Below are positions 24,618 to 45,400 of a stretch of DNA of 64,000 bases, piece after piece. The number at the start of each line of letters is the position of its first letter. The first letter of the stretch is position 1. Source of the DNA: Chelonoidis abingdonii (lineage: Eukaryota > Chordata > Testudines > Testudinidae). The position numbers and the translations under genes were made by a program. Below the pieces are notes generated by a model. That model searched no databases. It was not told where the DNA came from and saw only the letters and a program-made list of their open reading frames with translations. Location of the stretch: contig NC_133774.1 in assembly GCF_003597395.2 (NCBI RefSeq), positions 42,832,130 through 42,896,129 on the forward strand, read 5' to 3'.

Positions 24618-24804
24618 TATTTCCCTATGTTAAGTTCTCCTCACGCCTTCTATGGGTCATCTTAATTATCACTTCAAAAGTTTTTTTTCTCCTGCTGATG
24701 ATAGCTCATCTCAATTGATTAGACTCTTCCTGTTGGTATGCATACTTCCACCTTTTCATGTTCTCTGTATGTATAAATATCTCCTGTCTGTGTGTTCCAT
24801 TCTA

Positions 24805-24855
24805 TGCATCCGAAGAAGTGAGCTGTAGCTCATGAAAGCTCATGCTGAAATAAAT
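24805..24855 (+). ncRNA. Hammerhead-like motif in Penelope 3' region
   Basis: Reads atgcatccgaagaagtgagc, tgtagctcatgaaagctcat, gctga. A CNGANGA-type box (ccgaaga) is followed by a stem gtgagc/gctcat with loop tgta, then GAAA, then agc/gct closing a short third stem. This is the order of a hammerhead ribozyme core, which Penelope-like elements are known to carry. Here U4 of the core is C, the stem has a mismatch and the expected cleavage base is G, so self-cleavage is unlikely in this copy. Confidence 0.4.
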
Positions 24856-24935
24856 TTGTTAGTCTCTATGGTGCCACAAGTACTCCTGTTCTTTTTGCGG
24901 ATACAGACTAACACGGCTGCTACTCTGAAACATGC

Positions 24936-26900
24936 AATTTATGGTGCTGTAAATCTAAGATACACATGTACAAAGGGCATCCAGACCTTCTTTGTATCCT
25001 TATTCAATCTTCAACAAGCTAGGACATTGGGGGCCCACTGCCAAGAACAGAGTGTCAGGGAACAGAGCAGCACATACCAGCAGAATGGTGGTAGGGCTGT
25101 GTTAAAGATCCCATTCGTTGCGGGAGGAGGAAGTAATTGTCAATGCTAGGGGTAAGGAGGCATTCCTATCCCTTTCCTAAAAGCTTCACCGCAGATGAAT
25201 TGCTCATATCTGGAGACACAGGTTGGGTTTCAGGAATTTCTTTCTGAGGCATCAACAGTGGCTCCTTGGGGGCAGCTGTGCCTCTGATGACTCACAGGAC
25301 AGTTGACAGAGGCAGGATTTAACTGCAGCTGTAGAGTACATGGCTCTGATCCATAACTAGGTCCATCTACTATGTTCACGCTCTCTCTGTCCCCTCCAAC
25401 CATCCCAGGAATCAGGGAGGGGAAAGAAGAGGTTATGGCCAGGAATGGAGGCATTTAACTCCATTGATAAAGTCAATCCTGCCTTTGTTGATCCTCCTGT
25501 GGGTTATCCAAACCTCTGAAGATTGCCAAGAGGTTCACAGGCAAAGACTTGCTGCAAAAGTGAAGTTCATGCTTCCACTCCACAGTCTGATTCAGCTGTG
25601 TGCTTCTTGTCTCCATTCCTATTCTAATCATCCAAGACAATAGCACCAGCCTCTTCAGCTGGAGTTCCCATTTGACAAGGCCTCTATGTTCCCAGGATCA
25701 TTTCTTCTCTACACATATAGGGGCCAGTGATCTGCAATTGGTCCCAGTTCTCCAGTCTCAGTCTTGCATAGTAGAACACCTCAGCTCTGTTGAAACCAGA
25801 TCTTTGTGTCAAAGACCATAATCTTTGACAAAGCAGGAGATTCTACCACAGAGTTAACTAACTTTGATATCTTAGTTGCAACATAACTGAAGCCATGTTA
25901 TTACATACATTTAGGGGAACAGAGGCGTCCTTCTCAATCTACTCTGTTGTGTGGGGAAATATGGATGGAGTATATCCTGGGAGAGGGAAGGTAAAAAAAG
26001 GAAAATAATTGGCCATTTCATGGGTGATAAGAGGAATAAATTGTCATATCCTGGGAAACACTGAAATCCTCCTCATTTAATGCACCCCACATTCACCCTG
26101 AACTCGCATATAAGCAAGTAAAAGAAAGTTGTTTTCCCTCCCACTGAATTAAATGAAATATTTCATTTTGATTTTTTTTCCAAAAATTTGCAAGACGTTT
26201 TTTTCAGAAAGGCATTTTCCATACAAAGAAGTTTAGTTGGGAAATTTTTGACTAACATTTCAGTATTTGCTGGAGATAAAACAATTTATTATCCTCTGGA
26301 TAGTGAGAATGTGAAACTGAAAGTGGTGAAGGTTTTGTGCAAGTGCTAAACAGTTTTCCATTAACCTAGAATTTCTATACTTCTAAGTGCTAGTGCAGCC
26401 TATTGTATCTTATTCTCTTGGGCAAGTTCATCTCTGCTATAATTTCACTGAAGCCTTAAATGCCACATATGGGTTTTTCTTAATCAACAAAATATATTAA
26501 CTAAAAAGAGCAATAACCCACAAGATGGTTGAGTCTAAATAAAAGACCAAAGTATTCTAGAGCAGTTTCTATGGTTGACCTTTAGATCTAGATTAAAAAA
26601 ATGTAGACAATAAAACAGAGAGATTAGGCCAATGCGGACTATATAAATTGACTGATGAGGCTGGTTAAAGAAAAATTATACAGAATTATCTTTTATTATA
26701 AAAGATACTCAAATATTTATTTGTCTAAGCACTTGACATGACATCAGACTGTTCAGGTCAGGTATCTATTCTAGATGCAGACAGAGTGCAAAATGCAACA
26801 TTTCTATAACTCCACTGAAGTCAGTGGAGTTGATTCAGTTATCCAGATATACCAAAAGAAGGACAGGAGACACCTGATATAGTTTTAATCAGGCCACAAC
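24936..26900. other. Intron, mostly unassigned
   Basis: No exon-like frame or repeat end could be supported except an AT-rich foldback-type patch at about 26150-26285 (catttcattttgattttttt, aaattttt), akin to those at 20440-20700 and 49510-49660. Confidence 0.4.
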
Positions 26901-27297
26901 TAGTGCTGTCAATAAATTGCAGTTAACTCACACAATTAACTCAAAAAAATTAGTTGTGATTAAAAAAATTAATCACAATTAATCTCAGTTTTAATTACAC
27001 TGTTAAACAAAAGAATACCAATTAAAATGTATTAAATATTTTGGATGTTTTTCTACATTTTCATATCTGTTGTTTTCTGTGTTATAACTGAAATCAAAGT
27101 GTATAGTATATTTTATTACAAATATTTCCACCATAAGAAAGACAAACAAAAGAAATAGTAGTTTTCAATTCACTTCATACAAGTAATGTAGTGCAATCTC
27201 TTTGTCGTGAAAGTCCAATTTACAAATGGAGATTATTTCTTTTTGTTATATAACTACACTCAAAAACAAAACAACGTAAAACTTCAGAGCCTAAAAG

Positions 27298-27523
27298 CAG
27301 GGCCAGCTCCAGTGTTTTTGCCCCAAGCGGCAGGAAAAAAAAAAAAAAAAGCCGTGACCACCACCGCTTCATTCTTTGGCGGCAATTCGACAACAGGTCC
27401 TTCCCTCCGAGAGGGACTAAGGGACTTGCTGCCAAATTGCCACCAAAGAGCCGGATGTGCCGCCCCCTTCCATGTGCTTCCCCAAGCATCTGCTTGCTGT
27501 GCTGGTGCCTGGAGCTGGCCCTG
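27298..27523. mobile_element. hAT MITE nested in the palindromic hAT
   Basis: A 226-bp insert with ends cagggccagctccag and ctggagctggccctg, a perfect 15-bp inverted repeat, flanked by perfect 8-bp duplications cctaaaag (27290-27297 and 27524-27531). It contains an A-run at 27336-27350. Confidence 0.88.
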
Positions 27524-27550
27524 CCTAAAAGTCCACTTAGTCCTACTTGT

Positions 27551-27817
27551 TCAGCCAGTCGCTAAGACAGGAGATAATGCTGACCTCTTCTTATTTACAA
27601 TATCACCAGAAAGTGAGAACAGGCATTTGCAGCGCACTTTTGTAGCTGGCATTGCAAGGTATTTATGTTCCAGATATGCTAAATATTTGTATGCACCTTC
27701 GTATGCCCCAGAGGACATGCTTCCATGCTGATGACACTCATTAAAAAATGTATTAATTAAATTTGTGACTGAACTCCTTAGGGGAGAACTGTATATCCCC
27801 TGCTCTGTTTTACCCAC
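27551..27817 (-). pseudogene. hAT transposase C-terminal relic, left arm
   Basis: The minus strand reads LEHKYLAMPATKVRCKCLFS, then LSGDIVNKKRSALSP, the hAT dimerisation (C-terminal) domain. The canonical LARKYLxxPATSVPSERxFS pattern is degraded around the SER site. It mirrors the relic on the plus strand in the right arm. Confidence 0.65.
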
Positions 27818-27854
27818 ATTCTGCCATATGTTTCATGTTATAGCAGTCTCAGAT

Positions 27855-28420
27855 GATGACCAGCACATGTTGTTCATTTTAAGAACACTTATACTGCAGA
27901 TTTCACAAAATGCAAAGAAGATACTAATGTGAGATTTCTAAAGATAGCTACAGCATTTGACCCAAAGTTTAAGAATCTGAAGTGCGTTCCAAAATCTGAG
28001 AGGCATGAAGTGTGGAGCATGCTTTCAGAAGTCTTAAAAGAGCAACACTCTGATGTGGAAACTATAGAAACCGAACCACCAAAAAAGAAAATCAACCTTC
28101 TCCTGGTGGCATCTGACTCAGGTAATGAAAATGAACATGTGTCAGTCCATACTGCTTTGGATTGTTATCGAGCAGAACCCATCACCAGCATGGACACATG
28201 TCCCTTGGAATGGTGGTCGAAGCATGAAGGGACATATGAATCTTTAGTACATCTGGCACGTAAATATCTTGCGATGCTGGCTACAACGGTGCCATGAGAA
28301 CGCAGGTTCTCACTTTCAGGTGGTATTGTAAACAAGAAGGGGGCAGCATTATCTCCTGCAAATGTAAACAAACTTGTTTATCTGAGAGATAGATTGAACA
28401 AGAAGTAGGACTGAGTGGAC
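27855..28420 (+). pseudogene. hAT transposase C-terminal relic, right arm
   Basis: Plus-strand frame from VRFLKIATAFDPKFKNLKCV through EPPKKKINLL to CPLEWWSKHEGTYESL and LARKYLAMLATTVP, then a TGA at 28295-28297, then ERRFSLSGGIVNKKG, and, in the same frame, LSPANVNKLVYLRDRL. This is the end of the hAT catalytic core plus the dimerisation domain (PLEWW, LARKYL, SER-FS). The DDE core and the N-terminal BED finger are missing. Confidence 0.7.
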
Positions 28421-28771
28421 TTGTAGGCTCTAAAATTTTACATTGTTTTATTTTTGAATGCAGTTTTTTTGGTACATAATTCTACATTTGTAACTTCAAC
28501 TTTCATGATAAAGACATTGCACTACATTATTTGTATGAGGTGAATTAAAATACTATTTCTTTTGTTTCTTTTTTACAGTGCAAATATTTGTAGTAACAAA
28601 AAATATAAAGTGAGCATTGTACACTTTGTATTCTGTGTTGTAATTGAAATCAATATATTTGATAATGTAGAAAACATCCAAAAATATTTAAATAAATGTA
28701 TTCTATTATTGTTTAACAGTGTGATTCATCGCGATAAATTTTTTTAATTCCTTGACAGCCTTAGCCGCAAC

Positions 28772-34463
<5,692 letters not shown>

Positions 34464-34655
34464 TACCCTCTACATTGATATAACATGACCCTATATAACA
34501 TGAATTCGGATATAACACGGTAAAGCAGCACTCAAGGGGTGGGGGGGCTGTGCACTCCAGTGGATCAAAGCAAGTTCAATATAACGCAATTTCACCTATA
34601 ACTCAGTAAGATTTTTTGGCTCCCAAGGACAGCGTTATATTGGGGTAGAGGTGTA
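34464..34655. mobile_element. Tc1/mariner-type MITE
   Basis: About 190 bp between TA dinucleotides (34464-34465 and 34654-34655). Ends are ccctctacattgatataac and gcgttatattggggtagagg, inverted. Internal words gatataacacgg and caatataacgcaatttcacc are typical of the turtle family with a TATAACGCG motif. Confidence 0.7.
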
Positions 34656-38481
<3,826 letters not shown>

Positions 38482-38550
38482 CTAGGAAAGAAGGCAGAAG
38501 CAAGTTGATCAGAATAACAATCTAAAATTATTTCCAGTTGTCCTACAAAA

Positions 38551-38568
38551 GTGTGTGCGCGCACACAC
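38551..38568. repeat. Perfect GT/GC/AC palindrome
   Basis: gtgtgtgcgcgcacacac is an 18-bp perfect palindrome of strictly alternating purine and pyrimidine, 70 nt upstream (in transcript sense) of the exon acceptor at 38481. Confidence 0.9.
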
Positions 38569-38570
38569 GG

Positions 38571-41085
38571 TTTGTTTTGAATAGAGATAATAAAAATGGG
38601 TAAAATTTTTATATATGTATTTTTAAAGAGTTTGGAAACTATTTTGGAGCAATTTCAAAGCCACTATACTTTGCCTAAGAATATTCTGCCAACAAAATCT
38701 AGCAATATCAACAGTATTTTACAAAAATGTGTCTTCCATGTTTCCATGGAAGTGATGTTCTGTCATAAGCAGAACGTGCTGCTTAATGCTAATAATGTAT
38801 TTGGTGTCTTTTTAAAAGAAGTCTTACTGTCTGCTAATGTATCCTCATTACCTTACCTATCGACCCCAAATATCCAATTGTAGAATGATAACTTGACTAC
38901 TGAAATATAAAAAAGCAATATTGTATTTTATTCCCATTATTTTCAACCATGCAGGTTCTGAGCTCAGGCTACTGTTAACTAAAATAATGTACGTAATTCT
39001 GTAATAATTGAATAATATACTAACAAAGATTTCTTTTAGACTTCCCAAATTTATAAATGAGATTTTCATAGATTTATATCATCATGCCACAAACTATTGA
39101 TTGTATCAAATAAATCAATATAGTTTTTCTTCTAAAATACTTCCTTTGACTTTCGCACTTGAAATTCTATGCATTTGAATTAGGCCAGATTTGTGGACCA
39201 TCCGGGTACACAGCAAAAGCCATCCATTTATGGGGTTTCTGAGAAAGGCTTGGGGTTTTGGGACCTGAACCAAACACCTCTGAAGTCTTTAAAAGTCTTT
39301 GTTTTCACTTCAATGGCTTTTGGATCATGTTCTTTATGTGCAGTGGAATGGGGCATATTTTGCTTTTGTATTCATTGGCTTGTAAAGTAATTTTTGTGTT
39401 ACGCTGGGAGGTGATATCTTTATATGAATGGGAATCTACTTATTGTCAGGGTGTCTAGACTTTATTGATAGGTGGGGCTTTTTACTGTTAAACACAAAGA
39501 AATAAATGTTTTAAATTTAAAATGCAAAGATAAATAATTAGAGAGATGTTTTTAATGATCCAATGCAATTTTCATTTCTATTATAGCTCTTTTAATGATG
39601 GTTTAACATAATATGCTAATAGTATTTCACATGCAGACAAACACATATATAAAGAATTAAAGGAAAAGGCAGTGCCAATAAGTCAAATATATTGGTCAAC
39701 TCTTCCCTCAAAATTCACTGTTTCTTTGAAGAAATGACTATCAGGCCTCATTATGTTCCCTCTTTCACAAAACTTTAGATTTAAAAGTGAAAAATTCCAT
39801 TCTGAAGCACTTTTATCTTACCTTTCACATTTTATAATGATATTTTTACAAATACAGTGTACTTTTCTAATTAGGTTCTCTGTCTTCCACATCTATAATA
39901 AGGCTGCATCTTATATGCACCTTGCTTGTAAAAACTATTAAAATTTGCTACAAGATTCAGTTTTCTTCTATTATACTACATACAGAAATATTACTGTACA
40001 TATTTATTTATTGGCAGCTCTACTAATGGTCCTGTACTATACACTTCCAGTAAATATTAGTAACATATAATACAATCTTGCAGGCCATCCTGTATGCAAA
40101 ATTTCCACTGAAGTAATTAAAATTAGTGAGAGATGTGCACAGAGAATGTTTGCAGGATTGGGCCCCTGTTGTATTTAGCTTCAATGTTGGTATAAATAGG
40201 GAATATTAAAGGAATGATTTTCTAAAATACATTGCAACAGAATTGTCCTAGCTGGCTGGGGAATAAGTACTGAGCGATCAGGGCTTTGTAACTTTCTAGA
40301 GCCTTTGTCCCATTTTTAACTATATGGTCTACACTCTGTGTGCACCCATTTCAGTTTTAAACCAGTTGAAGGACAATTTTCTATTGATCTTTGGAGTTCT
40401 GTTGAAGTTGATGAGATTACTCAGAAAATCAGATTACTAAATAATTCAGTGACTCCTTTTAGGAGAGATGTTGCCATATGCAAAAGCAATCTTGGATTTT
40501 TTATGATGACTAATGGGAAAACCGCCTTCATTTTCAAATTTAGGATTATCCCTCCACTGAAGTGTTGAAAACACTTATTTGGATAATCTCATATTGAGAA
40601 AGACTCCTGCCTTTGCTGCACCTGGACTGCTCAAGTGGCAACAGTCTCATATATAAAGAAACACACTGTCAGATGCTTATATTGCTTAAAAGATCTTGGA
40701 GAGAAGGGAAAGCAAAGAAGACAAGCCAAAAAAAGTACCATCTTGAAAAATCTATTTAATGGAATTATTAATTTTACTTTGATTAAACTCTGTTTCAAAA
40801 TTCATACCAAACCATAAACATATGCCTTTAACCAGGACTCCTGACTCCAATCCATTTTAGAAAGGATTCCAAACGGAACAGCTGAAATATTTTTGTTTCA
40901 GCTTTCAGATAAGGTATGGGGATCTCATGTCCCATTTCATTATCTTTTGGCTCATGTGCCATAACATGTGGCTTAGGCATCTTTTCATATTGATGCAAAT
41001 GCCAAAGAGATCTCACCTCATTTGTGATCATCCTGCATATAACCTCATGACTTATGTTTGCACCTAAGCAACTTTAATGTTTAGA
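38571..41085. other. Repeat-poor AT-rich intron
   Basis: No repeat end or exon-like frame was supported. A patch at 40083-40170 (tttgcaggattgggcccctg) belongs to a widespread foldback family also glimpsed near 53260, 54000, 57660 and 58080. Confidence 0.4.
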
Positions 41086-41249
41086 TTTATAGAATATCAG
41101 GATTGGAAGGGACCTCAGGAGGTCATCTAGTCCAACCCCCTGCTCAAAGCAGGACCAATCCCCAGACAGGTTTTTACCCCCATTCTCTAAATGGCCCCCT
41201 CAAGGATTGAACTCACAACCCTGGGTTTAGCAGGCCAATGCTCAAACCA
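41086..41249 (-). mobile_element. Turtle tRNA-derived SINE with CR1-like tail
   Basis: On the minus strand a truncated tRNA-like head (tggtttgagcattggcctgc) carries a Pol III B box (ggttgtgagttcaatcc, 41204-41220) and joins a CR1-like tail (gttggactagatgacctcct and gaggtcccttccaatcctga) ending tattctata. The head lacks its first 15-20 nt, including the A box. This composition is that of the tortoise Pol III/SINE (CryI) group, which shares its 3' end with turtle CR1. Confidence 0.8.
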
Positions 41250-41799
41250 TGGGCTCAGGTTGTGAAGTCTGGATCAGGATTTTAAACAGCTCAACATTTT
41301 TTTGCTTTTGGATACAGAGTTTTGATTCCACTCATAAAGACAGAAGTCATTTGCAAAAATCATATTTGGATCTTGGTTTGGATTTTAAACACGTTTAAAT
41401 TTTCCAGGGTCATCTCAATTCAGATTCATGCTTATCATATCTCTAGGCTACCTAACAGCCTAGCTACTAGTAAGATAAATTTCAGCATAGCTGACAGTTT
41501 TCTAGTGTCTAACTTTAAGTTGAAATATCAACATCTATAGTTTCCCTCAGTTGAGATTTATATCTACTGTATTTGTACTTTACTATTAACGGAAAAATGA
41601 TTATTAGAACAAACATTTCATCCATCCATCTAATGTCAGAGTAGCAGTATCAAAGTGAAGAGTTATTAAACGTTAAACATTTCTTGACAATTATGGGACA
41701 GATTTTTGCTGCACCCTGGCTACTTTGTGGCATCTGAGCAGCACAAAGTTACTATAGCATACAGATGAATCTTACTCTATAGTGTGTAACTACAAATAA

Positions 41800-42430
41800 A
41801 TAACTTGGTAGGAGACGCAGGAGACCTGAGTTCCAGTCACAGCTCAGCCACTGAGTGATCTTGTACAAGCCCTTTCACTTCTGTTTCCCTATTTGTAAAA
41901 TGGGGATAATGATGCTTACCTCTTTTGTAAAGCACTTTGTGATCTACTAATGCAGGGGTGGCCAACCTGTGGCTCCTAAGCCATATGCAACTCTTCAGAA
42001 CTTAATATGTGGCTCCTTGTACAGGCACCGACTCTGGGGCTGTAGCTATAGGTGTCAACTTTCCATTGTGCCGGGGGGTGCTCATTGTTCAACCACTGGC
42101 TCTGCCACAGGCCCTGCCCCCACTCCACCCCTTCCCGCCCCCTCCCCATAGCCTGCCATGCCCTCGCTCCTCTTCCTCCAGAGCCTCCTGCATGCCACAA
42201 AACAACTGATCAGGAGGTGCGGGAAGGGAGAGGGAGGCACTGATCAGCAGGGCTGCTGGTGAGAGGGAGGTGCTGGGAGCGGGGAGTAGGGGGACCTGAT
42301 GGGGGCTGCTGATGTATTACTATGGCTCTTCAGCAAAGTACATTGGTAAATTCTGGCTCCTTCTCAGGCTCAGGTTGGCCACCTCTGAACTAATGAAAAG
42401 TGCTGTATAAGAGCTAAGTAATATTATGAA
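41800..42430 (+). mobile_element. MIR-like SINE split by a hAT element
   Basis: Left part 41800-41952: gacctgagttccagtcacag, tgtaaaatggggataatgat, aaagcactttgtgatctact. Right part 42388-42430: aaaagtgctgtataagagct. This is the tRNA-derived, L2-tailed MIR-type layout. A 435-bp hAT element separates the parts. Confidence 0.7.
41953..42387. mobile_element. hAT MITE nested in the MIR-like SINE
   Basis: Ends caggggtggccaacctg and caggttggccacctctg, inverted with one mismatch. Flanks tactaatg (41945-41952) and aactaatg (42388-42395) agree at 7 of 8 positions. Internal words caccgactctggggctg and gtgctcattgttcaacc resemble the MITE at 15636, so a second hAT family may be nested within it. Confidence 0.8.
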
Positions 42431-45400
42431 CCCAGTCTTTACTCAGAATTAGCTTCAGTGGGAGTTTGCCTCAGTAAAATCTGCAGGATTGGTACATAAG
42501 GAATGAAATAAAGAATTAAGTAAAACTATCAAGGGTTTTTCCATACTATAAGCAGTATAAGAAAGGAGTTCTACTTTAAAAAATTATGGTATCATATCAC
42601 TTCACATGTATATAATACTTTTATTTGTGGAAAATCATGGAAAATACTAAGGTTTTACTCACCACAACAGCACAATTTATCATTCTATGTAGAGAATTTA
42701 AGAAGAAATAAAAACCATATTTCTGTAGATTCTTTTACATATTATAACAAATATTAAAAAGTTTGTTTTCCCCTAATACGCTAATTTAAAAGACCAAAGG
42801 GTGAAACACAGATATCTGTAACATAACTCTAGTGAATGAAATAAATCTGGGGTTAAACCAGGGAGAAATCTGACTCAGTGTATTCTTTATTTTCAACTAA
42901 TTTTGGAAAAATTAGAAAGAAAGGCTTAAAAAGAATTATTATCGTGCACAAAGCTTTCTGCCCTCCAGGACAGTCCCAAACCCAGCACTAATTTTACTCC
43001 TTGATTACGGATTTGAGACATTCTCCTTATTATCATTACCCTATCAGTAACATCTCTAAACAGCTGTTTCTAATAAGTCAGTCTCAAAACCATTGGAAAG
43101 CACTGCCTTAGAAAGGTCAGGGCCAGAGCCACTATTAAAAAGGATACTGATGTTTTATCACACAAAACAAAACAAATCTACATAAGTTGACCTGACAGCC
43201 CCTCTCCTTTTTGGACATCAAATGAGGATAGTATATCCTTTCCTCGACTTCAAACAGATCTTAATCCTGTTGTACAAAAAGTATCAAAGGTAAAAGAAGA
43301 AAACAATCTGAAAGCTAATCAATGAGCTCAAAGTCAGTGACTGGATTTCTGGATTTCTTAATTTGTAAAGAAAACAATGGAAAGTGTTTTAAAAATCCAG
43401 GAAACATAAACTGAAGCTGAGGCCTTTCATAAGATTAAGACAAGATAGATGACAACCTGTAACGGTGTATCTTAGGGCTCCATGACTTCAGTTTGGAATT
43501 CGGATGGTTGTATTTGCAGTAAATTAAACAAAGCTGAACCCATCTAGAGAAAAAAAACAGCAAATCAAATTATCTTCCTTTTGCCTACATGCTATAAATG
43601 ATGGAGCCTCTTTCTGTGTGTCATGCAGTCATTTTTAAATTATGTAACAGATAAGCATCCTACATATTAATATTAATAATGATAAAATGATTATAACAAT
43701 ACAGCACAATGAAAACTCAGTAACATGAGAAAGATCACCTGGCTGTGCTGTTTCCAAAATCTAGACTCGAATGAAAGCTTCAAATTAAATTCATTAAAGA
43801 ATTTGGCTTTTTTCAAACCCAAAATATTCAGAAAAATAAGATGGGAAACACATTGACTAGAAACATGAACTGAGATTTGATTTCCTTTAATAAAATTTTA
43901 AAATCTTAAAAATTGGGACTTTACATTCTTTCAGAATGTATTGATCCATAATATGCTGCACCCTTTGATGAGCATTTGTTAAAACAGAGCATTAAAATAA
44001 TTTTCTTGAATTCTGACATAACTGAGATGTGCAAAAATTTCTGCCTGGTTTATTTCCACCCTCACAACAAAATATTATTTGTAACATGTTTAGAATTATG
44101 AGGGTGATTACGAATCATGGGTGAACCTCAGACAGTTCAGAGGTTTTGCTCAGTTCAGATAAGCACCCAAAAGTTAATATTTTTAATGCTCCATTTCCAT
44201 AAATGCTCATTAAGCGGTGCAGCATGTTATGAATCAAAACATGCTGAAGGAATGTGAAGTGCCATTCTTAAACTTAGAGGATTTATGCATATTATGTTAC
44301 CATCTTATTTGACTAAGTATTGGGTGCTTATCTGAACCTTTCCAGAACTACAGCAGTCCCACTCAGTAAGTCAGCATGAAACAAACACCTTTTCTTTCAG
44401 ACCCACACAGCTTTTCCTATCTCTGTCCCTACCACCTTCCAGCCTCTGAACTGTCATTTATGTCTCCTAATCCACCTTGTCATCTACCATCCTCCTGTGA
44501 CCTCCATTTGGCCACTGGCTCTCCTTCTTCCATTTAAAATTGAAGTACAGAGCCTACATGCCTTAGTGGTACGCCTATATTTAATTTCTATGTGCTCTGG
44601 TGTACATCTTTCAAGACAGGGAGAGATGAACACAGGAGTGCTTTGGTGGGGAAAGTGGGAGTTGAGTCAGGATGGTGGTTGATGTCACCTTTGTAGAAGT
44701 TTGTAAGGAAAAGGATGAAAAACCCCTGGGGTATTAGAAAGAGCAAAGTCTACGGTTGTGCTTAATAGAACATATGCTAATCTTCAAAAAAGATGCACGT
44801 ACAGTTCAAGAACAAAGCAGTAGTTCAAACTGGTTTTTACTTAGGGGAATGATCAGGAAAGTACTTCTCAGCCAAAACTCCCACAGGACTTCAATAATTT
44901 TGAATTAGAAAGACCTGTATGATTGGACCCTTCATGAAAACAGATTTTGCACTTGATAGCCAAGATACTCTCACCTTAAAGAATAATAGAAATTAGAGAG
45001 CCTATAATGATAAAGTATAATGTTAAAAGCTCAGATCCTCTCTCAGCCTACAAAAAGTTTTAGCACACATTTATAAACTAGCTACAAAAAGGTAATAATC
45101 AGTGCCCAGCTGAATTATTTAGGCTCTTCTGACAAACACAAACATTCAAATACAATGTGAATTCAGTGTGATACGAATCAAGTGGAAAAAGAAGGTCACA
45201 ATACAGTGAGTTAGGAGGGACTAGATAGGAATTTATGAAAACATAATTCACATTATATATGATAATGTCAGTGGTTGAGGGAAAGAAGAAAACATGAAAA
45301 CAGTCAGTTATTCAGGTGAAGACCCCCAGATGATTTCTCTTTTTTCTTTTTGGAAAAGCATCTCTCAGAATCTGCTCTCACTTCCTCACATTTATTTCCG

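Larger units (their letters stand above)
23791..24935 (+). mobile_element. Penelope-like element, 5' truncated with inverted junction
   Basis: The 3' half of a Penelope-like retroelement. The left 35 bp (23791-23825) are a perfect inverted copy of 23954-23988, so the insertion has a short 5' inversion. From about 23833 the plus strand codes for the linker and GIY-YIG endonuclease. The 3' UTR ends with the tail typical of turtle copies (cggatacagactaacacggc, tgctactctgaaac). No target duplication is evident. Confidence 0.8.
26901..28763. mobile_element. Palindromic hAT element with long inverted arms
   Basis: A 1,863-bp element flanked by gccacaac (26893-26900) and gccgcaac (28764-28771), 7 of 8 identical. 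Ends are tagtgctgtcaa and ttgacagcctta, inverted. The left arm (about 26901-27740) is, in reverse complement, a diverged copy of the right arm (about 28190-28763): both contain the same 3' UTR words (tagtgcaat, agagccta) and the same hAT C-terminal code. A later MITE (27298-27523) sits in the left arm. Thus both ends derive from one hAT 3' end rather than from separate 5' and 3' ends. Confidence 0.75.

Noticed and set aside
28190..28420. Domesticated hAT (ZBED-like) gene
   Set aside because: Only the C-terminus remains, with a stop before ERRFS, and it is mirrored in the opposite arm of the same element.
41086..41249. tRNA gene on the minus strand
   Set aside because: Has a B box but lacks the 5' part and A box, and is fused to a CR1-like tail: a SINE.
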